Below are positions 25,913-34,403 of a stretch of DNA of 64,000 nucleotides, piece after piece. The stretch is taken from the NCBI GenBank assembly GCA_017642695.1, contig JAEPQD010000001.1, forward strand, positions 124,001 through 188,000. The letters are read 5' to 3'. This stretch comes from Parvibaculum sp. Its GTDB lineage: Bacteria > Pseudomonadota > Alphaproteobacteria > Parvibaculales > Parvibaculaceae. The notes under the pieces are model-generated. The model worked only from the letters and a program-made list of their open reading frames with translations. It was not told the origin of the DNA and made no database searches. A program made the translations under genes and the position numbers. The stretch's first letter is position 1. Each line of letters begins with the position of its first letter.

Positions 25913-25936
25913 CGGTCTCTCCTCCCTCCGAGCAAT

Positions 25937-25957
25937 ATACGGAGTATAACTCCGCAT
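25937..25957. promoter_or_regulatory. Palindrome in front of the diiron gene
   Basis: CGGAGT-ATA-ACTCCG (25940-25954) is a perfect 6-bp inverted repeat, extending to 9 bp per arm with one mismatch (ATxCGGAGT...ACTCCGxAT). On the minus strand it contains TATACT, a possible -10, and lies about 30 bp upstream of the diiron gene start. It looks like an operator. Confidence 0.5.
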
Positions 25958-26106
25958 TAAGCGCGACGCCATCCCGAAGAAACGTCAGGATTCCCGCGGT
26001 TTACCCATGAAAGGTTTATATTGCAGCGCAAAAGACCCTTGCGTCCGCGGCGTCAAATGCCAATGATCCGCGCCAATCGGCACCGAACGGCGAACGAGGT
26101 AGATTT

Positions 26107-27372
26107 ATGACGCATACGGACAAAAAGGACCTCTATGAGGTCGGAGAAATTCCGCCGCTCGGTCACGTCCCGAAAAACATGTATGCCTGGGCGATACGCC
26201 GCGACCGCGAGGGCCCGCCCCAGCAGGCGATGCAGGTCGAGGTGGTCCCCACATGGGAGATCGACTCGAACGAGGTGCTCGTCCTCGTGATGGCCGCAGG
26301 CGTCAACTACAACGGCGTCTGGGCCGGCCTCGGCACGCCGGTCTCCGTCTTCGACGTCCACAAGGTGCCCTATCACATCGCCGGGTCGGATGCGTCCGGC
26401 ATCGTCTACGCGGTTGGCGCCAAGGTTAAGCGCTGGAAGGTCGGCGACGAGGTCGTCATTCACTGCAACCAGGATGACGGCGACGACGAGGAATGCAACG
26501 GTGGCGACCCGATGTTCTCGCCGACGCAGCGCATCTGGGGTTACGAAACACCGGACGGTTCCTTCGCGCAGTTCTGCCGCGTCCAGTCGCAGCAGCTCAT
26601 GCCGCGACCGAAACACCTGACATGGGAGGAGAGTGCCTGCTACACGCTCACTCTCGCGACCGCCTATCGCATGCTGTTCGGTCACCGGCCGCATATTCTT
26701 TCGCCCGGACAGAACGTGCTGGTGTGGGGCGCGAGCGGAGGCCTCGGTTCCTTCGCGGTGCAGCTCTGCGCGACGGCAGGCGCCCATGCCATAGGCGTCA
26801 TTTCAGACGACTCGAAGCACGACTTCGTCATGTCGATGGGCGCGAAGGGCGTCATCAACAGAAAGGAATTCAACTGCTGGGGTCAGTTGCCGAAGGTGAA
26901 CTCGGAGGAGTTCAACGCCTTCATGAAGGAAGCGCGGAAATTCGGCAAGGCGATCTGGGACATCACGGGCAAGGGGATCGATCCCGACATCGTGTTCGAG
27001 CATCCCGGCGAGTCGACCTTCCCCGTCTCCTGCATGGTGACGAAGCGCGGCGGCATGGTCGTCTTCTGCGCCGGCACCACGGGTTTCAACCTGACCTTCG
27101 ACGCGCGCTTCGTGTGGATGCGCCAGAAGCGCATTCAGGGCTCGCATTTCGCGCACCTGAAACAGGCGAGCGCCGCGAACCAGCTCGTGATCGAGCGGCG
27201 CATCGACCCCTGCATGTCGGAAGTCCTTCCGTGGTCGGACATTCCGCTCGCCCATACCAAGATGTGGAAGAACGAACACCTGCCGGGCAACATGGCGGTG
27301 CTGGTTTCGGCGGCGCGGCCGGGGCTCCGGACGGTCGAGGATGCGATCGAAGCGGGGATAAAGGCGGCCTGA
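26107..27372 (+). CDS. ccr: Crotonyl-CoA carboxylase/reductase
   Basis: The 421-residue medium-chain-dehydrogenase-type enzyme reductively carboxylates crotonyl-CoA to (2S)-ethylmalonyl-CoA with NADPH and CO2, the key step of the ethylmalonyl-CoA pathway. Visible features are MAAGVNYNGVWAGLGTPVSVFDVH, HIAGSDASGIV, the insert HCNQDDGDDEECNGGDPMFSP typical of Ccr, the NADPH site VLVWGASGGLGSFAVQLC and the C-terminal DIPLAHTKMWKNEHLPGNMAVLV. GAGGT precedes the ATG. It diverges from the diiron gene; ecm lies 3 kb upstream and mcd 2.6 kb downstream. A terminator hairpin follows. Confidence 0.95.
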   Translation: MTHTDKKDLYEVGEIPPLGHVPKNMYAWAIRRDREGPPQQAMQVEVVPTWEIDSNEVLVLVMAAGVNYNGVWAGLGTPVSVFDVHKVPYHIAGSDASGIVYAVGAKVKRWKVGDEVVIHCNQDDGDDEECNGGDPMFSPTQRIWGYETPDGSFAQFCRVQSQQLMPRPKHLTWEESACYTLTLATAYRMLFGHRPHILSPGQNVLVWGASGGLGSFAVQLCATAGAHAIGVISDDSKHDFVMSMGAKGVINRKEFNCWGQLPKVNSEEFNAFMKEARKFGKAIWDITGKGIDPDIVFEHPGESTFPVSCMVTKRGGMVVFCAGTTGFNLTFDARFVWMRQKRIQGSHFAHLKQASAANQLVIERRIDPCMSEVLPWSDIPLAHTKMWKNEHLPGNMAVLVSAARPGLRTVEDAIEAGIKAA

Positions 27373-27439
27373 AACGGGTGACTGTCACCGAACTGTCACT
27401 GAAACGTCACAGACGGTTCTGGCGCACGAAACGAACATC

Positions 27440-27466
27440 AAAGGGCCGGGTTATCCCCGGCCCTTT
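27440..27466 (+). terminator. Rho-independent terminator after ccr
   Basis: AAAGGGCCGGG (27440-27450) pairs with CCCGGCCCTTT (27456-27466) around TTATC. It is followed by T and lies about 70 bp after the ccr stop. Confidence 0.85.
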
Positions 27467-27558
27467 TCGTGTCTGCGGAACACCAATGCAGAAAAACAAT
27501 CCCCGTCTTTTCTTTCGCCCGCGCGGTAGGGTACGCGCAAACAAATAGTCCCCGGTTT

Positions 27559-28239
27559 TCAGGCGTCCGCGAGCCAGGCATCGGCCTCTTCGTAGAGCAC
27601 CTTCGCCTCCGGGCTCTTGTCGAGAACGACGGTCTTCGAAAGTTCGATGCCGGCTTTCTTCATGCTGGCGGCGAGAAAACGAAGTTCGGCGGGAAATTCG
27701 TCGAGCCCCTCAAAGACGGCAGGCGGCAGCGCGGGCATGTCGACCGGATCGATACGGTCCTTCTCATAGACCGCGACACGTTTCTGAATCTTCCACGCGC
27801 CGTCTCGCTTCTCCAGCATGTCGATGAAGCGCGCATGCGAGGTGGTATCGACGGTGCCGAAGGGCGCGGACGAGCGCACCATGATGACGACATTGACCTC
27901 GCTTACCGCGCGTGTCCCCTCGACACGAATGGACGGCACGCCGAACTGATGCTTGAGAAGGGCGGTGCCGTTCGCCGCGATCATCTTCGAGGCGTCGACG
28001 AAGCCTTCATGCGGCCCGTCATACCAGCTGATCGAGATGGTGCCGCCCGGGTGGAACACCGAAGAGAGTTCCGGCCACCGCTCCTGGTCACGCCAGAAGC
28101 CCCAATTGTTCACGAGCTCCGCGATTTCGGTTTTCGGATTCATGCCGTCGGTCCCTTCCGTTTCCGCTCTCGCCCCCATACCGGCCGGCAAGGTCAGAAG
28201 CGCAAGCAGCGCGAGCGCTGCAGCAGCCATGCTTTTCAT
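27559..28239 (-). CDS. Exported SnoaL/NTF2-like protein
   Basis: The 226-residue protein has a signal peptide (AAAALALLALLTLPAG, likely cut after ARA near residue 25). The next 130 residues fit an NTF2-like cone fold: NNWGFWRDQERWPELSSVFHPGGTISISWYDGPHEGF, then RFIDMLEKRDGAWKIQKRVAVYEKDRID. SnoaL-like proteins are small hydrolases, isomerases or ligand-binding domains; catalytic residues cannot be assigned. The extra C-terminal 60 residues look helical. The ATG at 28237-28239 follows GGGAGGGAGAG. It is monocistronic, between ccr and trkH. Confidence 0.75.
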   Translation of the reverse strand: MKSMAAAALALLALLTLPAGMGARAETEGTDGMNPKTEIAELVNNWGFWRDQERWPELSSVFHPGGTISISWYDGPHEGFVDASKMIAANGTALLKHQFGVPSIRVEGTRAVSEVNVVIMVRSSAPFGTVDTTSHARFIDMLEKRDGAWKIQKRVAVYEKDRIDPVDMPALPPAVFEGLDEFPAELRFLAASMKKAGIELSKTVVLDKSPEAKVLYEEADAWLADA

Positions 28240-28346
28240 CTCTCCCTCCCACAGCGCCGGACAGGCGCGCAGAGAAAGTGACAAAGGCCGGAGGACGCGG
28301 CAATAGACGCGCGGTCAGTTCGAGAGGCACGGCCCGGGAACGATGC

Positions 28347-29822
28347 TCACCGCTCCCAGAAATCCTTCGAGAACATGACGAGGACCGTCAGCAGTTCGAG
28401 GCGGCCGAGCAGCATGGCGAAGGCGAGGATGAGTTTCGGGCCGTCGGGAAGCGTCGCGAAGTTGCCCGCGGGGCCGACGATGGGGCCGAGGCCTGGACCG
28501 ACATTCGCGATGGCGGAAACGGCGGAGGAAAGAGCGGTAATGAAATCGAGCCCGAAGGCGGCAAGCGCCAGAGCGACGACGAGCATGGAGGCGAGATAGA
28601 CGAAGACGAAGAGGGCGACGGAGAAGACGATCTCGCGGCTCACCGTGCGCTCGCCGTAGCGCAGCGTCTGCGCGACATGCGGGTAGAGCGTCTGACGCAC
28701 CTGCGTGCGGAACAGGATGGCGAGAATCTGCAAGCGGAAGACCTTCATGCCACCGGCCGTCGACCCCGTGCAGCCGCCGATGAACATGAGCAGGAAGAAG
28801 GCCATGCCGGCGAACGGCCCCCAGAGCTGATAGTCGTCGCTGGTGAAGCCTGCCGTTGTGACGATGGAGGTGACGTTGAAGGCGGTATGCGTGAGTGCCT
28901 GGAAGAAATCGTAGTCGCCGCGCGCAGCAAGCCAGAGCGCCATGACAACGGAAACGACGGCAAGGATGGTGATGAACCCCCTGACCTGCGGATCGTCCCA
29001 GATCTTCTCTCCTGCCCCCCTCAGCGTCTGCACATAGAGCGCGAGAGGCACCGCACCGGAGATCATGAAGATCGTGCCGGTCCAGTGGATGAAGGAATTT
29101 TCGAAATAGCCGAAAGAGGCATCATGCGTCGAGAAACCAGCCGTCGCGACCGTGGTCATCGCGTGGTTGAGGGCATCGAACGGCGTCATGCCGCCGACGA
29201 TATAGGCAAGCGCGCAAAGAAGCGTGAGCAGCAGATAGACCTCGCCGATCGCGACCGCGATCTGGCCGGGACGCGGCAGCACTTTCTCGGTCTTGTCCGT
29301 GCTCTCGGTGCGGAAGAGCTGCATGCCGCCGACGCGCAGGAACGGCAGAATGGCGACCGCCGTGACGATGATGCCGATACCGCCCACCCATTGCAGCAGC
29401 GACCGCCAGAGCAGAATGCCGGGCGGCGCACGGTCGAGACCGACCATGACCGTGCCGCCAGTGGTGGTGACGCCCGACATCGCCTCGAAGAAGGCGTCCG
29501 TGTAGTTCATGTCGAGCTGGGAAAAGGCGAAAGGGAGCGCCGAAAAAGCCCCGATCGAAAGCCAGCCGAAGCTCGTCACGAAAAAGGTCGCGCGATGGCC
29601 GAGATCGCGGTTCTCGGTCTGGTTGGCGAGCATCAGCGCGCCGCCGACGAAGCCCGTGACCACCGCGCTCGACAGAAAGGCCTGCCAGTCGCCGCTGCGC
29701 GCGACGATTTCGGCCAGCACCGGCACGAGCATGAGCACCGCGAGCGCGACAAGCAGCGCCCCGATGACGAGCCCCACGACCTTGGTGCTGTCGGCCGCTC
29801 CCGTGGCCCTGGCGCCGTCCAT
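28347..29822 (-). CDS. trkH: Potassium uptake protein TrkH
   Basis: The 491-residue channel subunit, close to the usual 483, has eight or more membrane segments and four P-loop repeats: MSGVTTTGGTVMVG, ALNHAMTTVATAGFSTHD, FNVTSIVTTAGFTSDDY and AIANVGPGLGPIVGPAG. These form the selectivity filter. TrkH works with the cytosolic NAD-binding TrkA, which is not in the window. The ATG at 29820-29822 follows GGGGGTATCG and starts at the first helix. The frame extends further upstream, but the extra 30 residues are not family-like. It diverges from the mcd gene. Confidence 0.93.
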   Translation of the reverse strand: MDGARATGAADSTKVVGLVIGALLVALAVLMLVPVLAEIVARSGDWQAFLSSAVVTGFVGGALMLANQTENRDLGHRATFFVTSFGWLSIGAFSALPFAFSQLDMNYTDAFFEAMSGVTTTGGTVMVGLDRAPPGILLWRSLLQWVGGIGIIVTAVAILPFLRVGGMQLFRTESTDKTEKVLPRPGQIAVAIGEVYLLLTLLCALAYIVGGMTPFDALNHAMTTVATAGFSTHDASFGYFENSFIHWTGTIFMISGAVPLALYVQTLRGAGEKIWDDPQVRGFITILAVVSVVMALWLAARGDYDFFQALTHTAFNVTSIVTTAGFTSDDYQLWGPFAGMAFFLLMFIGGCTGSTAGGMKVFRLQILAILFRTQVRQTLYPHVAQTLRYGERTVSREIVFSVALFVFVYLASMLVVALALAAFGLDFITALSSAVSAIANVGPGLGPIVGPAGNFATLPDGPKLILAFAMLLGRLELLTVLVMFSKDFWER

Positions 29823-30009
29823 CGATACCCCCGTCGCACAATTCGAATCGCCCCGCTCCGCTGGCCGGAGCCGGGGGTTCGAGATATATAGACATTGAGG
29901 AGCGGGTGCCATTCCCGAGGAAGGGCGCTCTTTCCGCCTCTTTTTGCGCCGGACCGCCGGTCCGGCCCATCCGTCCGACCTGTCCCGTCACACGAGCGAG
30001 TTGCCCTTC

Positions 30010-31710
30010 ATGAGCCATGCCCCCGCCGCCGCCAGCCCCGCCGCCACACAAGGCGGGGTGCTTCTGCCGGATCTCCTGCCGCTGACCGCGAAAGCCGTGG
30101 AAGCGGCGGATTCGCTGCTCGCGAAGGCGAAAGCGGCGGTTTTCACGAAGGTAGCGAAGGACGGCAAGGTTTCCGCCGCGCTGGTGGAAAAGGAGCAATT
30201 CGCCGCGCATGGGCTTGCCTGGGCCGCGACCTATGTGGAGGCCCTGCGCCAGCTTGCCGCCTATGCCGCACGCATGGACCGCGAGGGCCGCTTCGGCGAG
30301 TTCGAGGCGCTGATCGTGCAGACGGCTTTCGGCGAGTATCTCGCCCAGATGACCGGCGGCATCCCGATGAGCCAGGGCGAAACGGTGCGCCCGCAGGATC
30401 TCGGCCTGACCGACGAGGACGCGGCCGCTTTCCGCACCGACGCCGTGAAGACGCTGTGCGCCGCCGGCAACACAGTGGAGACACGCGCGCGCCTCGCCGA
30501 ACTGATCGGGGCGAATGCAGGCGCGGCGACCTTCGGCGATACCGGGCTTGAAGAAACCTACGACGCGATCCGCGACCAGATGCGGAAATTCGCCGATGCC
30601 GAAGTGATGCCTCACGCGCATGAGTGGCACCTGAAGGACGACTACATTCCGATGGATGTGATCGCGCAGATGTCGGAGCTCGGCGTCTTCGGACTGACGA
30701 TCCCGGAAGAATTCGGCGGGCTCGGTCTCGGCAAGGAATCGATGTGCGTCGTCTCGGAAGAGCTGAGCCGCGGCTATATCGGCGTCGGCTCGCTCGGCAC
30801 GCGCTCGGAAATCGCGGCGGAACTGATCCTCGGCGGCGGCACGAAAGAGCAGAAGGAAAAGTGGCTGCCGAAGATCGCGTCCGGCGAGGTGCTGCCGACG
30901 GCGGTCTTCACCGAACCGAACACCGGCTCCGACCTTGCAAGCCTGAAGACGCGCGGAAAGAAGGACGGCGACGTCTACAGGATCAACGGCAACAAGACCT
31001 GGATCACCCATGCGGCGCGCGCGGACGTGATGACGCTGCTCTGCCGCACCAATGACGAGCCCGGCTACAAGGGCCTCTCCATGCTGCTCGCCGAAAAGCC
31101 GCGGGGCGACGATGACGAACCCTTCCCGGCGAAAGGCATGTCGGGCGGCGAGATCGAGGTGCTTGGCTATCGCGGCATGAAGGAATTCGAGATCGGCTTC
31201 GACGATTTCGAGGTGAAGGCGGAGAACCTGCTTGGCGGCGAGGAAGGCCAGGGTTTCAAGCAATTGATGCAGACCTTCGAAAGCGCGCGCATCCAGACCG
31301 CGGCGCGCGCCGTCGGCGTCGCGCAGTCGGCGCTCGAACTCGGACTTCGCTATGCGCAGGAACGCATCCAGTTTTCGAAGCCGCTGATGAGCTTCCCGCG
31401 CGTCTTCGGGAAGCTCGTGATGATGGCGGCGGAAATCATGGTGGCACGTCAGCTCACCTATTTCGCCGCACGCGAAAAGGACGGCGGACGGCGCTGCGAC
31501 CTCGAGGCGGGCATGGCGAAGCTGCTGGCCGCCCGCATCGCCTGGGCGGCGGCGGACAATGCCCTGCAGATCCACGGCGGCAACGGCTTCGCACTCGAAT
31601 ATCCGGTGAGCCGCGTCCTTTGCGATGCGCGCATTCTCAACATTTTCGAAGGCGCGGCCGAAATCCAGGCGCAGGTGATTGCGCGCCGCCTGCTCGAAGG
31701 AGGGAACTGA
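30010..31710 (+). CDS. mcd: (2S)-Methylsuccinyl-CoA dehydrogenase
   Basis: The 566-residue acyl-CoA dehydrogenase has an N-terminal extension of about 170 residues (LLPLTAKAVEAADSLLAKAK through QLAAYAARMDREGRFGEFE), which is the mark of Mcd. The FAD and substrate core then has TEPNTGSDLASLKTRGKK, RAVGVAQSALELGLRYAQER and the C-terminal QIHGGNGFALEYPVSRVL with RILNIFEGAAEIQ. Mcd oxidises (2S)-methylsuccinyl-CoA to mesaconyl-CoA in the ethylmalonyl-CoA pathway. The start at 30010 is preceded only by a weak purine run, so the exact N-terminus is uncertain. It is followed in the same direction by a small HIG1 protein and, further on, a cobalamin adenosyltransferase and etfBA. Confidence 0.92.
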   Translation: MSHAPAAASPAATQGGVLLPDLLPLTAKAVEAADSLLAKAKAAVFTKVAKDGKVSAALVEKEQFAAHGLAWAATYVEALRQLAAYAARMDREGRFGEFEALIVQTAFGEYLAQMTGGIPMSQGETVRPQDLGLTDEDAAAFRTDAVKTLCAAGNTVETRARLAELIGANAGAATFGDTGLEETYDAIRDQMRKFADAEVMPHAHEWHLKDDYIPMDVIAQMSELGVFGLTIPEEFGGLGLGKESMCVVSEELSRGYIGVGSLGTRSEIAAELILGGGTKEQKEKWLPKIASGEVLPTAVFTEPNTGSDLASLKTRGKKDGDVYRINGNKTWITHAARADVMTLLCRTNDEPGYKGLSMLLAEKPRGDDDEPFPAKGMSGGEIEVLGYRGMKEFEIGFDDFEVKAENLLGGEEGQGFKQLMQTFESARIQTAARAVGVAQSALELGLRYAQERIQFSKPLMSFPRVFGKLVMMAAEIMVARQLTYFAAREKDGGRRCDLEAGMAKLLAARIAWAAADNALQIHGGNGFALEYPVSRVLCDARILNIFEGAAEIQAQVIARRLLEGGN

Positions 31711-31713
31711 GCC

Positions 31714-31905
31714 ATGAACGAACTCTTCGCCTGGCTCGGCCCCATCGCGATGGCGGCCGTGCTTCTCGTGCTGTTTCTCGGCCTCTGGAACATGATGCGC
31801 GGTGGCTCGGCGAGCCGCTCTCAAACGCTGATGCGCTGGCGCGTGGGGCTGCAGTTCCTTGCCATTGTCGTGATCATGGCCGGGCTCTATCTGAGCACGC
31901 TGTAG
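31714..31905 (+). CDS. Twin transmembrane HIG1-domain protein
   Basis: The 63-residue protein has two helices (about 8-27 and 47-61). It carries the bacterial HIG1 motif SQTLMRWRVGLQF between them. HIG1 proteins in mitochondria associate with respiratory complexes; in alphaproteobacteria they are often found beside acyl-CoA dehydrogenase and cobalamin adenosyltransferase genes, as here. GGAGGG overlaps the mcd stop and lies close upstream of the ATG, so translation is coupled. Confidence 0.88.
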   Translation: MNELFAWLGPIAMAAVLLVLFLGLWNMMRGGSASRSQTLMRWRVGLQFLAIVVIMAGLYLSTL

Positions 31906-32015
31906 AGACGACAGGTTCTTTTTTCGACGAAGCGGCCGGATGGGGCTTATGATGCGCCCCGCCCTGCGCAAACCCGCGAACAAGAAGCTGGGCTCTGCCA
32001 AGAGGAGGCCACGCG

Positions 32016-32909
32016 ATGACGGAACAAGCGATTTCCGCCGCCGAACTGCCGAAGAACCACATAACCATCTCCGGCCGCAGCATGGCCTATTCGGAGATGG
32101 GCGACGGCGATCCCATCGTCTTCCTGCACGGCAATCCGACATCTTCCTATCTGTGGCGCAACGTGATGCCGCACCTGAAGAGCCAGGGCCGCTGCATCGC
32201 GCCCGACCTGATCGGCATGGGCGACAGCGACAAGCTCGAACCCTCGGGCCCGACGCGCTACACCTTCCGCGAACATCGCCGCTTTCTCGACGCCTTTCTC
32301 GAGGCGATGGGCGTGACGAAGAACGTGACGCTGGTGATCCACGACTGGGGCTCCGCGCTCGGTTTCGACTGGGCGAACCGGAACCGCGGCGCGGTCGAAG
32401 GCATCGCCTATATGGAAGGGATCGTGCGCCCGCTCGAGTGGAGCGAGTGGAGCGAGGCGGCGACGCAGATATTCAAGGGCTTCCGCTCCGACGCGGGCGA
32501 GGACATGATCCTGCGCAAGAACCTCTTCATCGAGGCGGTGCTGCCGGGCTCGATCCTGCGCAAGCTGAGCGATGAGGAAATGGCCGTCTATCGCCGGCCC
32601 TTCCTGAACGAGGGAGAGGACCGGCGTCCGACCCTGACCTGGCCGCGCCAGATCCCGCTCGGCGGCGAACCGGAAGACGTGATCGACATCGCGAAGGACT
32701 ACGCGCACTGGATGTCAGAGAACGACCTGCCGAAGCTCTTCGTCAATGCCGATCCGGGCGCGATCCTGATCGGCGCGCAGCGCGAATTCTGCCGGAGCTG
32801 GAAGAACCAGACCGAAGTGACTGTGAAGGGCAATCACTTCCTGCAGGAGGACAGCCCGCACGAGATCGGCGAGGCGATCGCGAAGTGGCGCCAGTCCTGG
32901 AAGAAGTAA
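32016..32909 (+). CDS. Haloalkane dehalogenase (HLD-II type)
   Basis: The 297-residue alpha/beta hydrolase has all catalytic positions of LinB/DhaA, each shifted by +2 from LinB numbering: Asn40 (HGNPTSSYLWRN), nucleophile Asp110 and Trp111 (IHDWGSAL), Glu134 (AYMEGIV) and His274 (KGNHFLQEDS). These enzymes hydrolyse chlorinated or brominated alkanes to alcohols without cofactor. AGGAGG precedes the ATG by seven bases. It sits between HIG1 and cytochrome b561 in a unit otherwise devoted to acyl-CoA and cobalamin functions. It may have been acquired, or may serve halogenated-chain degradation before beta-oxidation. Confidence 0.92.
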   Translation: MTEQAISAAELPKNHITISGRSMAYSEMGDGDPIVFLHGNPTSSYLWRNVMPHLKSQGRCIAPDLIGMGDSDKLEPSGPTRYTFREHRRFLDAFLEAMGVTKNVTLVIHDWGSALGFDWANRNRGAVEGIAYMEGIVRPLEWSEWSEAATQIFKGFRSDAGEDMILRKNLFIEAVLPGSILRKLSDEEMAVYRRPFLNEGEDRRPTLTWPRQIPLGGEPEDVIDIAKDYAHWMSENDLPKLFVNADPGAILIGAQREFCRSWKNQTEVTVKGNHFLQEDSPHEIGEAIAKWRQSWKK

Positions 32910-33025
32910 AAGCGCTGGAAGAAGTAAAATGCCCGAAGACGCAGCCACCGGACACGCTTTGGCTTGATCCCAGCCGCAGGACGGGCGAGTCTCTGTCATC
33001 GCCACAGCCAGGGGGGACCCGAGCC

Positions 33026-33547
33026 ATGACAGACAGCACCGCTTCCGGCACCGCGACTTTCGCGCCCGCCATCAAGAGCCTTCACTGGGCCATCGCCGTT
33101 CTCGTTCTCCTGATGATCTATGGCGGCTTCACGCTGAGCCGCGAGACCGCGACGTATCACTTCGGCACCGGCCTCGTGATCCTCGTGCTGATGGTGATCT
33201 GGCTCGCCGTGAAAAGCGGAAAGCCGCGCCCGGCCTATCCCGACATGCCGCGCTGGCAGGAGATCACCGCGAAGGCCACGCATCACGGGCTCTACGCCTG
33301 CCTGACGCTGCAGCCGATCTTCGGCCTGATGATGGTTTCCTTCTCGAAGGGCTCACCCGTCGCCTTCACGGTGATTCCGCTGAAGATCGTGCAGAACGAC
33401 CTCATCAACGAGATCGGCCATATCGGCCACATGGTCAATGCCTACCTCATCACCGCACTTGTGACGCTTCACATCCTCGCGGCGCTCTATCATCACCTCG
33501 TCCTGAAGGACAACGTGCTGAAGCGGATGCTGCCGGGCGGCGCCTGA
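33026..33547 (+). CDS. Cytochrome b561 family membrane protein
   Basis: The 173-residue protein has four membrane helices with histidines typical of the b561 (CybB) family: SLHWAIAVLVLLMIYGGF near residue 18, HFGTGLVILVLMVIW near 46, HHGLYACLTLQPIFG near 88 and HILAALYHHLVLKDN near 148. These would bind two b-hemes and pass electrons between quinones and a periplasmic partner. The ATG at 33026 follows GGGGGG at a distance. It lies between the dehalogenase and the cobalamin adenosyltransferase, in the same direction. Confidence 0.88.
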   Translation: MTDSTASGTATFAPAIKSLHWAIAVLVLLMIYGGFTLSRETATYHFGTGLVILVLMVIWLAVKSGKPRPAYPDMPRWQEITAKATHHGLYACLTLQPIFGLMMVSFSKGSPVAFTVIPLKIVQNDLINEIGHIGHMVNAYLITALVTLHILAALYHHLVLKDNVLKRMLPGGA

Positions 33548-33566
33548 CGGAATAAACGGAGACGAG

Positions 33567-34157
33567 ATGGTCACGCTCAACAAGATCTACACGAAGAGCG
33601 GCGACAAGGGCACAACCGCGCTTGCGACAGGCGAGCGCGTACCGAAACACGCGCTCCGGATCGAAAGCTACGGCACGACGGACGAAACGAATTCCGTGAT
33701 CGGCATCGCCCGGCTCCACACGGGCGGCATGCCGAAGCTCGATGCGATGCTCGCGCGCATCCAGAACGAGCTTTTCGATCTCGGTGCCGACCTCGCAACG
33801 CCTGAAAAGGACGAGAAGCTCGACTACGAGCCGCTGCGGATCGTGGCCAGCCAGGTGACGAGGCTCGAGAACGAGATCGACGAGATGAACGCGGAACTCG
33901 AACCGCTGCGCTCCTTCGTGCTGCCGGGCGGCACGCCCGCGGCCGCCTATCTCCATCTCGCCCGCACCGTCTGCCGCCGCGCCGAACGGCAGGTGACGGC
34001 GTTGAAGGAGGGCCCTCATGAGCGCGTCAGCGAGGCGGCGCTGCAATATCTCAACCGGTTGTCCGACTTCCTCTTCGTCGCCGCCCGCTTCGCCAATCTC
34101 GGCGAAGACGGAAAAGGCCCCGGCGACGTGATGTGGGTGCCCGGCGGAACCCGCTGA
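33567..34157 (+). CDS. Cob(I)yrinic acid a,c-diamide adenosyltransferase (PduO/MMAB type)
   Basis: The 196-residue enzyme adenosylates cob(I)alamin with ATP to make coenzyme B12. Family markers are KIYTKSGDKGTTAL at residues 6-19 (the ATP loop), ESYGTTDETNSVIGIARL, FVLPGGTPAAAYLHLARTVCRRAER near residue 115 and LNRLSDFLFVAARFAN. It is a PduO/EutT-like trimer. The cofactor is needed by ecm (20735) and nrdJ (50238) in this window. It lies 20 bp after cytochrome b561 and 246 bp before etfB, with a new promoter in between. Confidence 0.93.
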   Translation: MVTLNKIYTKSGDKGTTALATGERVPKHALRIESYGTTDETNSVIGIARLHTGGMPKLDAMLARIQNELFDLGADLATPEKDEKLDYEPLRIVASQVTRLENEIDEMNAELEPLRSFVLPGGTPAAAYLHLARTVCRRAERQVTALKEGPHERVSEAALQYLNRLSDFLFVAARFANLGEDGKGPGDVMWVPGGTR

Positions 34158-34159
34158 CC

Positions 34160-34220
34160 GCGGGAACCTCCCCGAATCCCTATTCGTTGACAGGCACGGG
34201 CGGGCCCACTAGGTTCCCGC
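34160..34220 (+). promoter_or_regulatory. Promoter of etfBA with a long inverted repeat
   Basis: TTGACA (34187-34192), a 17-bp spacer and TAGGTT (34210-34215) form a sigma-70-like promoter pointing at etfB. GCGGGAACCT (34160-34169) and AGGTTCCCGC (34211-34220) are perfect 10-bp inverted repeats 41 bp apart; the downstream arm covers most of the -10 region. The pair could be a regulator site or a stem ending the adenosyltransferase transcript. Confidence 0.55.
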
Positions 34221-34403
34221 ACCGCAACAGCAGCTTTGTGGCAGCGGGCGCGTTTGGCCTCGTTTCGCGCGAGAAACAGCCGTTTTCAAGGCATCCAGCC
34301 GCCCAGACCTATACCAAGACCGGCGCCAAGGTATTTGTGAGGCCCGGGGGCAGTTTCATCCCCGTTTCTCGCCGCCAAGGCAATGCGCAGGGAGTCCGCC
34401 TCG

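Noticed and set aside
29851-29876. GC-rich imperfect hairpin between trkH and mcd
   Set aside because: There is no T-run, and it lies between divergent genes, so a terminator role is unlikely; probably chance or a regulator site that cannot be supported.
29122-32142. Very long open frame (about 1000 codons) on the minus strand opposite trkH/mcd and the dehalogenase
   Set aside because: It crosses several clear genes of both strands, has arginine- and histidine-rich low-complexity sequence, and shows no domain. Long antisense frames are expected in GC-rich DNA.
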